Shown here one piece after another: positions 34,096 to 42,664 of a stretch of 64,000 nt of DNA. Origin of the DNA: Zoogloeaceae bacterium (GTDB lineage: Bacteria > Pseudomonadota > Gammaproteobacteria > Burkholderiales > Rhodocyclaceae); contig JACKLZ010000001.1 of assembly GCA_024235675.1 (NCBI GenBank), forward strand, positions 372,001 through 436,000, in the 5' to 3' direction. The notes under the pieces are model-generated. The model ran no database searches. It saw only the letters and a program-made list of their open reading frames with translations, and was not told the DNA's origin. The number at the start of each line of letters is the position of its first letter. Position 1 is the first letter of the stretch. The position numbers and the translations under genes are program-made.

Positions 34096-35568
34096 CTATT
34101 TCTTCTCGTACCAGTTGTTGGTGAGGGTCGGCACGCCGACCAGATCGAGTCCTTCCCCGACGCTGTCATAGCCCCATTCGGTCGCTTGGCGCTTGCCCAG
34201 GTGGGCCTTGTCCAGCTCTTCAGGGTCGAGCACGATCTGTTTGCCGCCGCCGGCCGTCCAGAAATGATTGCCCTTGTCGTCTGCTTTGATCAGGTTGCCT
34301 TCGCGGTCCTTGAGCACCTGTGAGGCGGTTTCGCCTTCCCAGACTTTGAGGGGCTTGCCCGGCGGCACGGTGTAGGTGACGAACTCGCCGTTGCTGTTCC
34401 AGTTGGCCCACACGGCGAAACGGTCGCGCCAGTCGTCCTTGCTGCGGAGTTGATCGAATGCTTCCTTGCGCATCCAGCAGATGCTGTTGTCGGCCGAGTT
34501 GGGATCGATCACGCGGTAGAGTACCGTGCCGGGCGGGATCTCTGCCGGTTCGAGCGTGTGGAAGGTGTCGAATTTGTTTACGAGAACGGGACTCTCACTT
34601 GCTTTACTGATGTCTGGGTAGCCCTCAGGAATAGACGGACAGTCTCTTTTTGCCGGTTTCGGCGCTTTGCGCCGCACCTTCACCCACGGCGGCGGCTCCG
34701 CCTTCAGCGCGGCAATCTCTGCTTCAAGCTGAGGCCGTTTGAAAGCGTGCGGATTGAGCGCATTGGTGCTCGCCCGGTAGGTCATGTCCGCTTCGATGTC
34801 CAACCGCCGCGCGATGCGTTCGAGCATGTCCTGCAGGGGTTTGACGACTTCGGCGAGCTTGGCATGGGCCTTGTTCCGCACTGCTTGCACCTTGGCAAGC
34901 ATTTGCCCCACGCGGGTTTGTAGCGCGGCAGAGCCCCAGCGGTCCATCAGCTCGGCCAGTTGTCGGAGAATATCGATGATCGTATCGAAGGCCTTGACCA
35001 GGGCGCTTGCACTGGTTGCATCCTTGAGCACACGGGTCTTGTCGGCGAGGTACTTGAACACATTGTCGATCTTCAGGATCGCAAGCGTCTTGCGCACCGC
35101 CGGACTGCCCAGATGTTGGTTGAGCTTGACGATGCCGGCCTCGACAAAGGGGCGAGTGGCTGTCCACACGGCCCCGTCAAGGGTCTTGACCGCGCCCTTC
35201 ACGACTGCCTTGCGCGCGCTGTTGAAGACGATTTTCAGGCAGCCCTTGGCGAGCGAACCGAGCACGGGGATCAATCCGACCAGGGTGATGGCAAGGGCGA
35301 ACCAATGCAGTTTGTTGTCGCTGTCTTCGTTGATTTTCTCGCAGTTGGCGATCACATCGCGCACGTCGCATAGCTGGTCGACAAACGGAACCATGGAGAT
35401 CACCATGCCGGTGGCCAGTTGTGCCGTGGTTTGATCTTCAGCGAAGTCGCCTTGAAGAACTGTCCATATCCATTCCGCTGCTGCACCGAGCTCCTGCCGA
35501 GCGCTATCTGCCCAGCGGCCTGGCGCTGCGGCATACCATGCCAGGGCGTTTTCGAGTTCGTCCCACAT
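34096..35568 (-). CDS. VgrG-linked T6SS effector with membrane segments and C-terminal toxin-like domain
   Basis: A 490-aa protein. The ATG at 35568 has GAGGG nine bases upstream and lies ten bases after the vgrG1 stop; an in-frame start 13 codons earlier would overlap vgrG1. Order: residues 52-68 and 87-115 hydrophobic, framing a VDQLCDVRDVIANCEK segment common in polymorphic toxins; a helical middle (150-260); a basic linker (296-308); then a C-terminal domain (345-490) with VLYRVIDP, WANWNSNGEF, GGGKQIVLDPEELD and NNWYEKK. The LYRV and GGGKQIV elements recall ADP-ribosyltransferase-like toxins, but this is only a guess. The C-terminal domain is the part copied twice elsewhere (32674-33093, 25480-25565). 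Confidence 0.75.
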   Translation of the reverse strand: MWDELENALAWYAAAPGRWADSARQELGAAAEWIWTVLQGDFAEDQTTAQLATGMVISMVPFVDQLCDVRDVIANCEKINEDSDNKLHWFALAITLVGLIPVLGSLAKGCLKIVFNSARKAVVKGAVKTLDGAVWTATRPFVEAGIVKLNQHLGSPAVRKTLAILKIDNVFKYLADKTRVLKDATSASALVKAFDTIIDILRQLAELMDRWGSAALQTRVGQMLAKVQAVRNKAHAKLAEVVKPLQDMLERIARRLDIEADMTYRASTNALNPHAFKRPQLEAEIAALKAEPPPWVKVRRKAPKPAKRDCPSIPEGYPDISKASESPVLVNKFDTFHTLEPAEIPPGTVLYRVIDPNSADNSICWMRKEAFDQLRSKDDWRDRFAVWANWNSNGEFVTYTVPPGKPLKVWEGETASQVLKDREGNLIKADDKGNHFWTAGGGKQIVLDPEELDKAHLGKRQATEWGYDSVGEGLDLVGVPTLTNNWYEKK

Positions 35569-35578
35569 CGCTCTGCCC

Positions 35579-38485
35579 TCAACCCAGACGCTGCTTGGCG
35601 GCAGCAATCATTTCTTGCAGCGTGGCCCATGGCGCTTCGTCCAGTGCTTCGCGCGCTTCGTACTCAACTCGCAAGGCCTTGCCAGGCACGCCTTCATGGC
35701 GAGCGAAGCCTTGTGAGTCGAGCCGACCTCTGATGACCTGACCGCTCTCAAAAATGAGTTTGTAGGCTTGGCCTTCGAAGGGGAGACCTTCCGCGTCGTG
35801 ATGCTTGATCTCGATCCAGTTGGAGATGTCTACGGTGCCCGATGGTATGACAGGTAATTCAGCCGCCCCCCGCCCCGGCCCCACAAACGCATTCCCCCCG
35901 CCCTTGACCGAGAAGGTGCCGGGGCAGGCGAAGGTGATGTCGCCGCGTGACAGCGTGACCGAGCTTTGGCCGGCGGCGAGCACGATCTGGCCTTTGGCGA
36001 GGATGCGGATCTCGTCGTTCGAACTGGTGATGCTCATCGCCTTGTCGGCGAGGATATCCATGGCGTCGGTATGCGCCTGGACGGTGTGGCGTCCGGCGGC
36101 GGCGATGGTCTTGATGCCGCCGGCGTGGCTGAACCAACTGGCGGCTTCACCGATGGTGGCGCTGAACGTGTGAGCGGCGGCGTTATGCCAGTCTTGCTGG
36201 ATAGTGGCGTGCAGGTGTTCGCCGGCATGGATGAGCGTGCCGGCGGGGGAGGCGAGGCCGATGTCGTTGGGGGTTTCGGTGAGGATGACGGGTTGGGCGA
36301 AGCGCTCGGTGGGCTCGCCGAGGGTGCGACTGGCGGGCTGGGCTTTTTGCGCGGTTTGCCCGCCGACGCTGCTGGTGAACTTGCCGTCTTTGGCTGGGTC
36401 GATGCCGTCGATGAAGTGTGTTTGCCGGGTGTTCGCAGCCAGGGGGTGTGCTCCCTGGCCGGCGGCTGCGTCGGACAGCGATTTGGCGGTGCGCTCGGCG
36501 GCGCGTAGCTGGGCGACGGTTTCGATGACATCGAGCTGTGTGCTTGTGGCGTTGCTGCGGGCAGTCGCCGAGAGCAGCATGCCTTCGCCGGCTCGTACCG
36601 CGAGCCAGCCATCGGTGCGCAGCTCGAAACCCGTGCCCCGCCAGGGGCCGCGCGTGGCGCTGAGCGGGTGGTGATGAATCAGATGGCCGAGACCCAACTG
36701 GCTGTTGGCGCGGCTGCTTGCCAGGCGGGTACGCAGTTGGCCGGGGGCGTCGTCGGCCAGCCACTGGTTGTAGCCCGCGTCATGGTTGTGACTCATCCAG
36801 CCGCTGATGACGCCGGGGTGATTGGCGCCCGAGTCATGGCCGGCGCTGAAGGGCGGGCGTTCTTCGCCGGTGAAGAGTTGGCCGACGATGACCGGGCGGT
36901 CGATGTCGCCGCCGATGAATTCGACCAACACTTCGGTGCCGATGCGCGGCAGGAAGTGGCTGCCCCAGTTGGGGCCGGCCAGCCATTCGGCGACGCGCAC
37001 CCAGGTGCCGGAGGTTTCGTCTCCTGGCGCGTTCAGGGTGCCCCCACGCTCGCTGCCCCCTGAGGGGGCGACGCCCGTGCGTGGGGCGGCCCGGCGCGCG
37101 GGCGCGGTGCCCCCGCGTTCATTGTGTTCGCTGTCCCCCGAGGGGGTTGGGCCGGCGCTTGGCGCGGCCTGGCGTTCGGGTGGCTCGGTGGCTGACAGTC
37201 CGCCGGGATTGGGTGTGTCGCCGCGTTGCCAGTGGAATTGAACTTTGATGCGATGGTCTCGCTCGGTGCTCAGTGGCGCACCGGCGTGCCCGACCACCCG
37301 AGCGCTTTGCGGCGCAATCTTTGGCCTGGGGCTGGGCAGCGGGGCGATGGGTCGTGTGTATGCTTGGGCGTCGAACTGGTTGCGGTAGGTGCCGGCTTCG
37401 ATGTCTGCGCACTTGAGCAGGCGCGCGATGTTTGCGCCCAGGTTGTTGGCCGCCCGGTGGGTGATCGCCAGCGCGGTAAACGTGTTTTGATCTGACGGGT
37501 ATTGGTCGTGGCCGGTGAGCGTAAAGGTGCTGGCCACGGCCATTGCACGTGCGCTGCCTGCGCCCTTGAAGCGTTGAAACCGGGATTCGTGGGCGTTTAG
37601 AAGGATGTCGGATCGTTGTGCCGCGGCGTGGTGGTCTTCGAAGGGGTAGGCCGCGCTGCCATCGTAGCTTTCCAGCGAGGGCAGCTCGCCGTTGTCCAGC
37701 GCACTGGTCGCGTCGTCGCCTGGTGCCGTTAGCTGTTTGTAGTCCCATCCGCTGAGGCTGATCTTGTTGGTGAGTACCTGTCGGGTTTCGTGAAACTGCT
37801 GGATGCTGTCGGTCGTTTCGGTCACGTCAGCGCGATGGAATCGGATGGCGGCTTGTGAGCAGTCAGGGCGCTCGGCGTGGCGATCAAAGACAATCCATTT
37901 GTGGCGTGCGTGTGTCGCGTTGTCGCCCGCAACAGCGGTTTGGTCGTGCTCGAACCGGTAGGACAGCCCCTCTGCCGTGAGCACTCGCTGGACGAATGCG
38001 AGGTCGGATTCCCGGTATTGGGTAAATCGACTATGGGTGCGCAGGGTTTGGGTGACGTCCATGCGCCAATCGGCCTGCGGGTAGTCAGAGAGGATGCGAT
38101 CGAGCGCTGTACGAATGTCGACGTCTTGAAGCAGGCAGCAGTTGCGTCGATGGTCGAGCAGTGCGAGCCAGGGTTCTACGTCAAGGCGATATCGTGCGAA
38201 GCCGCCATCTGAACCGAGTTGACGCGCCTGAGTGACGTAGCCGTGCCAGCGTCGGTGCGTGCCCGTGGCCAGTTGCAGGCGAAGCGTGATTTCTTCGCCG
38301 ATCAGCGCATTGAGATCGAAGTGCGCATGCGTGGAGAGGCAATCGATCTGGAAATGAAAACTTTCGGAGACGGCTTCACGGCCGACGAAGCGCTCGACCA
38401 GCAATGCGGCATCCGGCAGGGCTGTCGATATTTCGATGAGCCGGTTTTGCTGTGAGATCAGCGCGGCAAACGGGAATGGAGTCAT
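35579..38485 (-). CDS. vgrG: Type VI secretion tip protein VgrG (copy 1)
   Basis: A 968-aa spike protein. It has an N-terminal gp27/gp44-like part (LISQQNRLIEISTALPD ... QYRESDLAFVQRVLTAEGLSYRFEHD), an OB-fold gp5-like part (TWVRVAEWLAGPNWGSHFLPRIGTEVLVEFIGGDIDRPVI, split) and a DUF2345/beta-helix region. The C-terminal 80 residues (WIEIKHHDAEGLPFEGQAYKL) form a transthyretin-like extension that probably holds the effector encoded next. Residues about 437-483 are a low-complexity insert encoded by GC-rich palindromic repeats. It is last of the tssJ-tssK-tssL-vgrG transcript. Confidence 0.93.
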   Translation of the reverse strand: MTPFPFAALISQQNRLIEISTALPDAALLVERFVGREAVSESFHFQIDCLSTHAHFDLNALIGEEITLRLQLATGTHRRWHGYVTQARQLGSDGGFARYRLDVEPWLALLDHRRNCCLLQDVDIRTALDRILSDYPQADWRMDVTQTLRTHSRFTQYRESDLAFVQRVLTAEGLSYRFEHDQTAVAGDNATHARHKWIVFDRHAERPDCSQAAIRFHRADVTETTDSIQQFHETRQVLTNKISLSGWDYKQLTAPGDDATSALDNGELPSLESYDGSAAYPFEDHHAAAQRSDILLNAHESRFQRFKGAGSARAMAVASTFTLTGHDQYPSDQNTFTALAITHRAANNLGANIARLLKCADIEAGTYRNQFDAQAYTRPIAPLPSPRPKIAPQSARVVGHAGAPLSTERDHRIKVQFHWQRGDTPNPGGLSATEPPERQAAPSAGPTPSGDSEHNERGGTAPARRAAPRTGVAPSGGSERGGTLNAPGDETSGTWVRVAEWLAGPNWGSHFLPRIGTEVLVEFIGGDIDRPVIVGQLFTGEERPPFSAGHDSGANHPGVISGWMSHNHDAGYNQWLADDAPGQLRTRLASSRANSQLGLGHLIHHHPLSATRGPWRGTGFELRTDGWLAVRAGEGMLLSATARSNATSTQLDVIETVAQLRAAERTAKSLSDAAAGQGAHPLAANTRQTHFIDGIDPAKDGKFTSSVGGQTAQKAQPASRTLGEPTERFAQPVILTETPNDIGLASPAGTLIHAGEHLHATIQQDWHNAAAHTFSATIGEAASWFSHAGGIKTIAAAGRHTVQAHTDAMDILADKAMSITSSNDEIRILAKGQIVLAAGQSSVTLSRGDITFACPGTFSVKGGGNAFVGPGRGAAELPVIPSGTVDISNWIEIKHHDAEGLPFEGQAYKLIFESGQVIRGRLDSQGFARHEGVPGKALRVEYEAREALDEAPWATLQEMIAAAKQRLG
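37038..37175. repeat. Two degenerate GC-rich palindromic repeats inside vgrG1
   Basis: Two copies of a GTGCCCCCRCGYTC ... CCCCCTGAGGGGG / CCCCCGAGGGGG ... GGGCCGGCG pattern lie head to tail in frame within vgrG1. The same motif type is, as far as I recall, a common intergenic repeat of betaproteobacteria. It encodes the hydrophilic linker ahead of the OB-fold domain. Confidence 0.7.
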
Positions 38486-38514
38486 GATTGGCGCAGCCCT
38501 TGCATACCTTGGAT

Positions 38515-39285
38515 TCAGGGCAGAGTTATCGTTAATGTGGGTGCGCGTGGGGCGAGTTGAACGATGTTCTGGAAAGGCGAGAGCGTCTCGTGGGCGCTTC
38601 GTTCGGCGTAGCCGTTGAGTGCAAGATAGGCGAGCAGTCCGAACAGGGCGAGCACCGAACTGATGACCCAGACGGGTACCTCACGCTTGAGAGCGTGGGA
38701 TATCTGGTCGGGCGCCATTGCCTTTGGCGCAAAGTTTGCCGCTTTGCCTTTGAGGTGGGCGATTTGCTCGCCGACCTGGCCGGTGAGGTATTTGAGCTTC
38801 TCGGGGCCTTCGAGCAGGTACTTGCCCTTGAAGCCCAGGAGTAGGCACATGTGGAAGACTTCGAGCGCGTTGAGCCGGCTCGCGCCGCCATTTCTGGCCG
38901 TTTCGAGCTTGTCGAAAAAGTGTTCGCCAGCGAGTTGGTCGCCGAACAGCGCAAGCTGCAGCGGACGTCGCTCCCAAGTGTCGCGAATTGCGGACCGGGA
39001 CGAGAGAATGGTTTCGTCGACGGTGGCGCAAAAGGCGTATTTTGCGTCGAAGATATCCTCGGCATTGAAGTGATGCTTCTTGGCGGTACGTTCAAAGCCG
39101 GCGAGAAATTTCTGAACCTGTGTGGTGAAGGTGTCCGCGTCGCTCGGCGCCGTTTGGTTTCGCAGCAAGATCAGCATGTAGAAGCCGTCGTACAGCAGAT
39201 CGACCAGTGTTCTGGTGCTGGATTCAATGATGGGCGGACGCGGCGCAGGAATGGCGTCACCGAAGAGGGTGGGGGGGGAGTTCAT
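38515..39285 (-). CDS. tssL: T6SS inner-membrane protein TssL (DotU/IcmH family)
   Basis: A 256-aa DotU-type protein of the T6SS membrane complex. It has a cytoplasmic helical domain (RTLVDLLYDGFYMLILLRN ... DAKYAFCATVDETIL ... FHMCLLLGFKGKYLLEG) and one C-terminal transmembrane helix (about 204-225, VPVWVISSVLALFGLLAYLAL), with a short periplasmic tail. There is no OmpA-like peptidoglycan-binding extension. It overlaps tssK by four bases. Its usual partner TssM is not encoded next to it. Confidence 0.95.
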   Translation of the reverse strand: MNSPPTLFGDAIPAPRPPIIESSTRTLVDLLYDGFYMLILLRNQTAPSDADTFTTQVQKFLAGFERTAKKHHFNAEDIFDAKYAFCATVDETILSSRSAIRDTWERRPLQLALFGDQLAGEHFFDKLETARNGGASRLNALEVFHMCLLLGFKGKYLLEGPEKLKYLTGQVGEQIAHLKGKAANFAPKAMAPDQISHALKREVPVWVISSVLALFGLLAYLALNGYAERSAHETLSPFQNIVQLAPRAPTLTITLP

Positions 39286-40625
39286 GATGTGACGGCTATC
39301 AGTTCGAGTTTGAGGTCTTGGTAGCTTTCAGGCGCGTAGATCATGATCGACTGTGCCTTGAGCATGCGTTCGTAGAGGGCGCTGTTGGTGTCCAGCGCGA
39401 AATAGTTCGCACCCGGGCGGACGGGGATGGCTGCGGGGACTTGCGCCGCGTGGCTCAGGCGAACGCCGGACATGGCCGAAAGCACGAGTTTTTCGACATC
39501 ATCCGGAGCGCCGACTTTCAGGCGCATCGGGACCGATTCGATGAGTTCGGACTGCGGGTGTGCCGCGCTGATGGCCAGATAGAAGGTGGTGTCGTTGGCG
39601 ATTTTTTCCGAATCAAGGCGACCGGCATAGAAGGCAGGCTTGGGCTGGGTGAGCGCGATCGAAAAGTAACGCGTCGAAATGACCGTATCGAGCAAATCGC
39701 GGAGGATCTTGTCGAGTTGAGTGAAGCACCCGCCGGGTGCGCCATGGTCGTAAGCGGGCAGATCGTCGAGTACGTGATGCTTGGAGAAGGTCATCAAGCC
39801 ACCGGCCAGACGGAGGAGTTCCTGAAACAGGCGCTCTGGGTGAATGTCTGGATTGCGAAACAGATGCGTCAGCGCCGCACAGGCGCTGCTGGCGGTATGC
39901 AGCAGCCAGAACGATGCAATGTCGCCGGATCGGAATTCGATGATGTTCTGTGAGGGCTCGCGATGGAAGCCATACAGCGCGTCGACTTTGGCGCGTAACG
40001 CGTCGACCTGGCGGCGCAGCATCAGATAGAGCAGTGGTGCGCTACGCAGGCTGATCGCCGGTGGCAAGAATGCCGGGTCTCGTTCGAAACCGTCGCTGCT
40101 GGTCCGACGCACGTGAAGCAGCGGGAGCGTAATGTACTGGTCTCTTGGCTCGCTGGCAGCTTTGAGACAGGCCAGTTTGCTGAGATAGGTTATTTGCGCA
40201 TCGGCCGCGTCGGTGAAGAGATCCGCCGTGTCTTTGGGTTCAATCAGAAAGCGCACATGATTGCCGTCATTGGCGCTCTCAACGCAATTTCCGCCATGGT
40301 TTTTGAGTTGATGAATCGCCAGGTAGAAGGTCGTGCCACCCTGGTCGGTCACGAGCGCATCCAGCGCCACCGGTGGCGGGAGCTGGTCAATGTCTGGCGC
40401 GGTGAACGGCGTGCCGTCGCACAGAACGACATCGATACGGTTGAACCGTAATGTGCCCGTTTTCAGAGCCTCGATATCAAGCTCGATATCCTTGACGCCC
40501 CACGCGAAGGGCTGCGCGGTCATGAGCGCGTGGCGGCTCAGCGCCTCGGCATACGCGTCCTGTTGCTGGAAGTGTTGTGGCCGAAGGAAGAGTCCTTCGC
40601 CCCACAGAATTTTTGCACGCTGCAT
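39282..40625 (-). CDS. tssK: T6SS baseplate protein TssK
   Basis: A 447-aa TssK, the adaptor that links the baseplate wedge to the TssJLM membrane complex. The N-terminus (KILWGEGLFLRPQHFQQQDAY) is diagnostic, and the C-terminal neck and head regions (YFALDTNSALYERML ... SIMIYAPESYQDLKLELIAV) are intact. It lies between tssJ and tssL in the usual order, with 12 bases to tssJ and a 4-base overlap with tssL. Confidence 0.95.
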   Translation of the reverse strand: MQRAKILWGEGLFLRPQHFQQQDAYAEALSRHALMTAQPFAWGVKDIELDIEALKTGTLRFNRIDVVLCDGTPFTAPDIDQLPPPVALDALVTDQGGTTFYLAIHQLKNHGGNCVESANDGNHVRFLIEPKDTADLFTDAADAQITYLSKLACLKAASEPRDQYITLPLLHVRRTSSDGFERDPAFLPPAISLRSAPLLYLMLRRQVDALRAKVDALYGFHREPSQNIIEFRSGDIASFWLLHTASSACAALTHLFRNPDIHPERLFQELLRLAGGLMTFSKHHVLDDLPAYDHGAPGGCFTQLDKILRDLLDTVISTRYFSIALTQPKPAFYAGRLDSEKIANDTTFYLAISAAHPQSELIESVPMRLKVGAPDDVEKLVLSAMSGVRLSHAAQVPAAIPVRPGANYFALDTNSALYERMLKAQSIMIYAPESYQDLKLELIAVTS

Positions 40626-40637
40626 CAGTATTTTTTC

Positions 40638-41249
40638 CTACCCATCGCAGTGGACACCGGAGAGTGTTCGGGATTGCTCGGACGACTGGGCGCCTGACAC
40701 TACGCCGCGACCGGCCGTCAGCGCGCAGGCATGGGCGCCGACGGTGATGCCTGTTTCTTGTGACGCGACCGCGTCAAATGCAATTTTCCAGCGGCGGTGA
40801 GCCGGTGATCGGAACAGACCGACAACACCGATGGTTGTGCTGTCGGTGGCGAGTTTCTGGGTGAGGTCGTAGTGCTTGCCGGGGATGAGCACGACATCTT
40901 CAACCGCGATCAAGTCTTCTCCGAGCGCAGCTTTTCCGGCGTCATCGGCAATTGCTGCGCTGTAGGGCAAATCGCCAAACGCACGGCTGCTACGTAATTG
41001 ATAGACCCGCACCACGAGAGACAGTGATTGCCCGTAATGAGTCGTATTGAGCTCGTTTCCAGCTGAGATTCTCATCGGAATCTCAAGCACCTTTTTCGTT
41101 TCGTTTCCCGTGTCCGTCTTGATGCCAGAGAGTTGCATGGCGATGTTGACGGCCGTTCCCACGGCTTGAACCGCCGCGGTTGTAGCGCATCCGGTGGTTA
41201 TGGCCGTTATTGCCGCGAGCAATGCAGGGAGCGTTTTTGTGCGCGTCAT
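40638..41249 (-). CDS. tssJ: T6SS outer-membrane lipoprotein TssJ
   Basis: A 203-aa lipoprotein starting at ATG 41249: MTRTKTLPALLAAITAITTGC is a clean signal with the lipobox TTGC (Cys21). The beta-sandwich part includes LSLVVRVYQLRSSRAFGDLPY and VLIPGKHYDL, typical of TssJ. A longer in-frame reading to 41531 has no signal peptide and runs over the divergent promoter region, so it is rejected. It binds the periplasmic part of TssM, which is not encoded in this window. Confidence 0.92.
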   Translation of the reverse strand: MTRTKTLPALLAAITAITTGCATTAAVQAVGTAVNIAMQLSGIKTDTGNETKKVLEIPMRISAGNELNTTHYGQSLSLVVRVYQLRSSRAFGDLPYSAAIADDAGKAALGEDLIAVEDVVLIPGKHYDLTQKLATDSTTIGVVGLFRSPAHRRWKIAFDAVASQETGITVGAHACALTAGRGVVSGAQSSEQSRTLSGVHCDG

Positions 41250-41431
41250 CTGGCTGGCAGAAAGTTGATTGAATATGACATGGTCACTTTTTTGGATTGC
41301 TATGCTAGCATGCTGACGTCGTATGCAAAACGCGTTGTTTTTGAGAAGGCGAGACTGTACTATCTCGGTCTTTCCAAGGCAAACAATTGTCATATTGTCG
41401 GTTGTGTCATGTGCTGTTGATGAGGATGGGT
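41250..41431. promoter_or_regulatory. Divergent control region of the two T6SS arms
   Basis: A 182-bp gap, clearly more AT-rich than its surroundings, between tssJ and the TPR lipoprotein gene. It must carry the promoters of both arms. It contains a perfect 10-bp palindrome ATGCTAGCAT (41302-41311) next to GCATGC, a possible operator. No unambiguous -35/-10 pair and no clear sigma-54 box were seen. Confidence 0.5.
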
Positions 41432-42070
41432 ATGAGTTCGACGCGTTCCGTGTGGTGGTTTTTGGCGCCAGTTGTGCTGTTGGGTGTTCAGGCCTGCGCC
41501 ACGAAACCCTTGCCTTTGTCGCAGGAGGCATTCACGTCTGCGATGGAGGTCTCCGGCATCAAGGTTGATGCGTTGGTCGGCGAGTCCAAGGTAAGTGAGG
41601 CCGTGGGGTTGCTGGCAAAGATGGCTGAAGACAATCCCGCCCAAAAAGAGCCGTGGGTGCGCATGGCGCGTATTCACTTTGACGCAGAGAACTATGGCCG
41701 TGCCATCGTTGCGGCGGACGAAGCTCTGCAGCGCGACAGCACGGATCTGGCGGCGAAAGGGGTGCGTGCGGTCAGCGGTTTGCGGGTGGCCACGCAGTCC
41801 CTGGCCGAGCTTCGAGACGATACAAATCTGAAGGGCTCGGCGCGGGCCGATGCAGTGAGCCTGGCAAAAGTTCTGCGCGACACGCTCGGCGAGGACGTGC
41901 TTGTGCCGCCGGTGTCTGCCGAAGCGAAACATCGCGAGGAAGAAGCCGAGGCGCGCGCCAGGCCACGCCGGAAGATACGACGTGCGCCTGTTGCTGCCGC
42001 GCCGGTGTCAGTGCCGCGTCAGGCGGCACCACTTCCGGTCGATGGTGACCCCTTTAGCGTACTCAAGTAA
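41432..42070 (+). CDS. T6SS-associated TPR-type lipoprotein
   Basis: A 212-aa protein from ATG 41432, with GAGG six bases upstream. Residues 1-22 form a lipoprotein signal (TRSVWWFLAPVVLLGVQAC). The mature protein has a TPR-like helical repeat (EAVGLLAKMAEDNPAQKEPWVRMARI, then FDAENYGRAIVAADEALQRD) and a Pro/Arg-rich C-terminal tail. Such lipoproteins stand at the head of many betaproteobacterial tssBC operons; the function is not known. It is the first gene of the plus-strand T6SS arm. Confidence 0.8.
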   Translation: MSSTRSVWWFLAPVVLLGVQACATKPLPLSQEAFTSAMEVSGIKVDALVGESKVSEAVGLLAKMAEDNPAQKEPWVRMARIHFDAENYGRAIVAADEALQRDSTDLAAKGVRAVSGLRVATQSLAELRDDTNLKGSARADAVSLAKVLRDTLGEDVLVPPVSAEAKHREEEAEARARPRRKIRRAPVAAAPVSVPRQAAPLPVDGDPFSVLK

Positions 42071-42154
42071 CCACGAAATTGACGCCGCTGGCACGCGACT
42101 ATTGCGAGCGAGACTAGGGCGAAACGGTGTTGAACATCTGATTGGAGGCGTGTT

Positions 42155-42664
42155 GTGGCAAAAAAAGAGAGTGTTCAAAAGCGATTGCAGAAGGTGCGGC
42201 CGCCGCGCGTGCAGCTGACCTATGACGTTGAACGCGGTGACGCCATCGAACAAAAGGAGCTGCCGTTTGTCGTGGGCGTGCTGGGTGACTATGCGGGGCA
42301 GTCCGAGCAGCCTCAGGGCAAATTGCGCGATCGCAAATTCGTCAATGTCGATCTGGATAACTTCGACGATGTGATGGAAGGCCTGGCGCCTCGTGCTGCG
42401 TTTCGCGTCAAGAATCGTCTGACGCCGGAGGGGGGCGAACTCGCCGTCGACCTGACCTTCAATCGATTTGAAGACTTTCGGCCCGAGTCGGTGGTTGAGC
42501 AGGTTGAACCCTTGCGTCGATTGCTTGAAGCACGTTCGAAAATCGCCGACTTGCGGAACAAGCTGGCGGGCAACGAGAAGCTTGAAGATCTTCTTGTGGA
42601 CGTCTTGAAGAGCACTGAGCAGCTTCAGCAGCTGGGTAGTGGTGATCAGGAGATGGGCGAATGA
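42155..42664 (+). CDS. tssB: T6SS contractile sheath small subunit TssB
   Basis: A 169-aa TssB (VipA/ImpB), which with TssC forms the contractile sheath. It begins at GTG 42155 with GGAGG six bases upstream. The family segments PPRVQLTYDVERGDAIEQKELPFVVGVLGD (split) and FNRFEDFRPE are present. It overlaps tssC by four bases (ATGA), as expected for subunits made in equal amounts. Confidence 0.96.
   Translation: MAKKESVQKRLQKVRPPRVQLTYDVERGDAIEQKELPFVVGVLGDYAGQSEQPQGKLRDRKFVNVDLDNFDDVMEGLAPRAAFRVKNRLTPEGGELAVDLTFNRFEDFRPESVVEQVEPLRRLLEARSKIADLRNKLAGNEKLEDLLVDVLKSTEQLQQLGSGDQEMGE

Noticed and set aside
41250..41531. N-terminally longer TssJ reading to 41531
   Set aside because: It would cover the AT-rich divergent control region and lacks a signal peptide. 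The ATG at 41249 gives a perfect lipoprotein signal.
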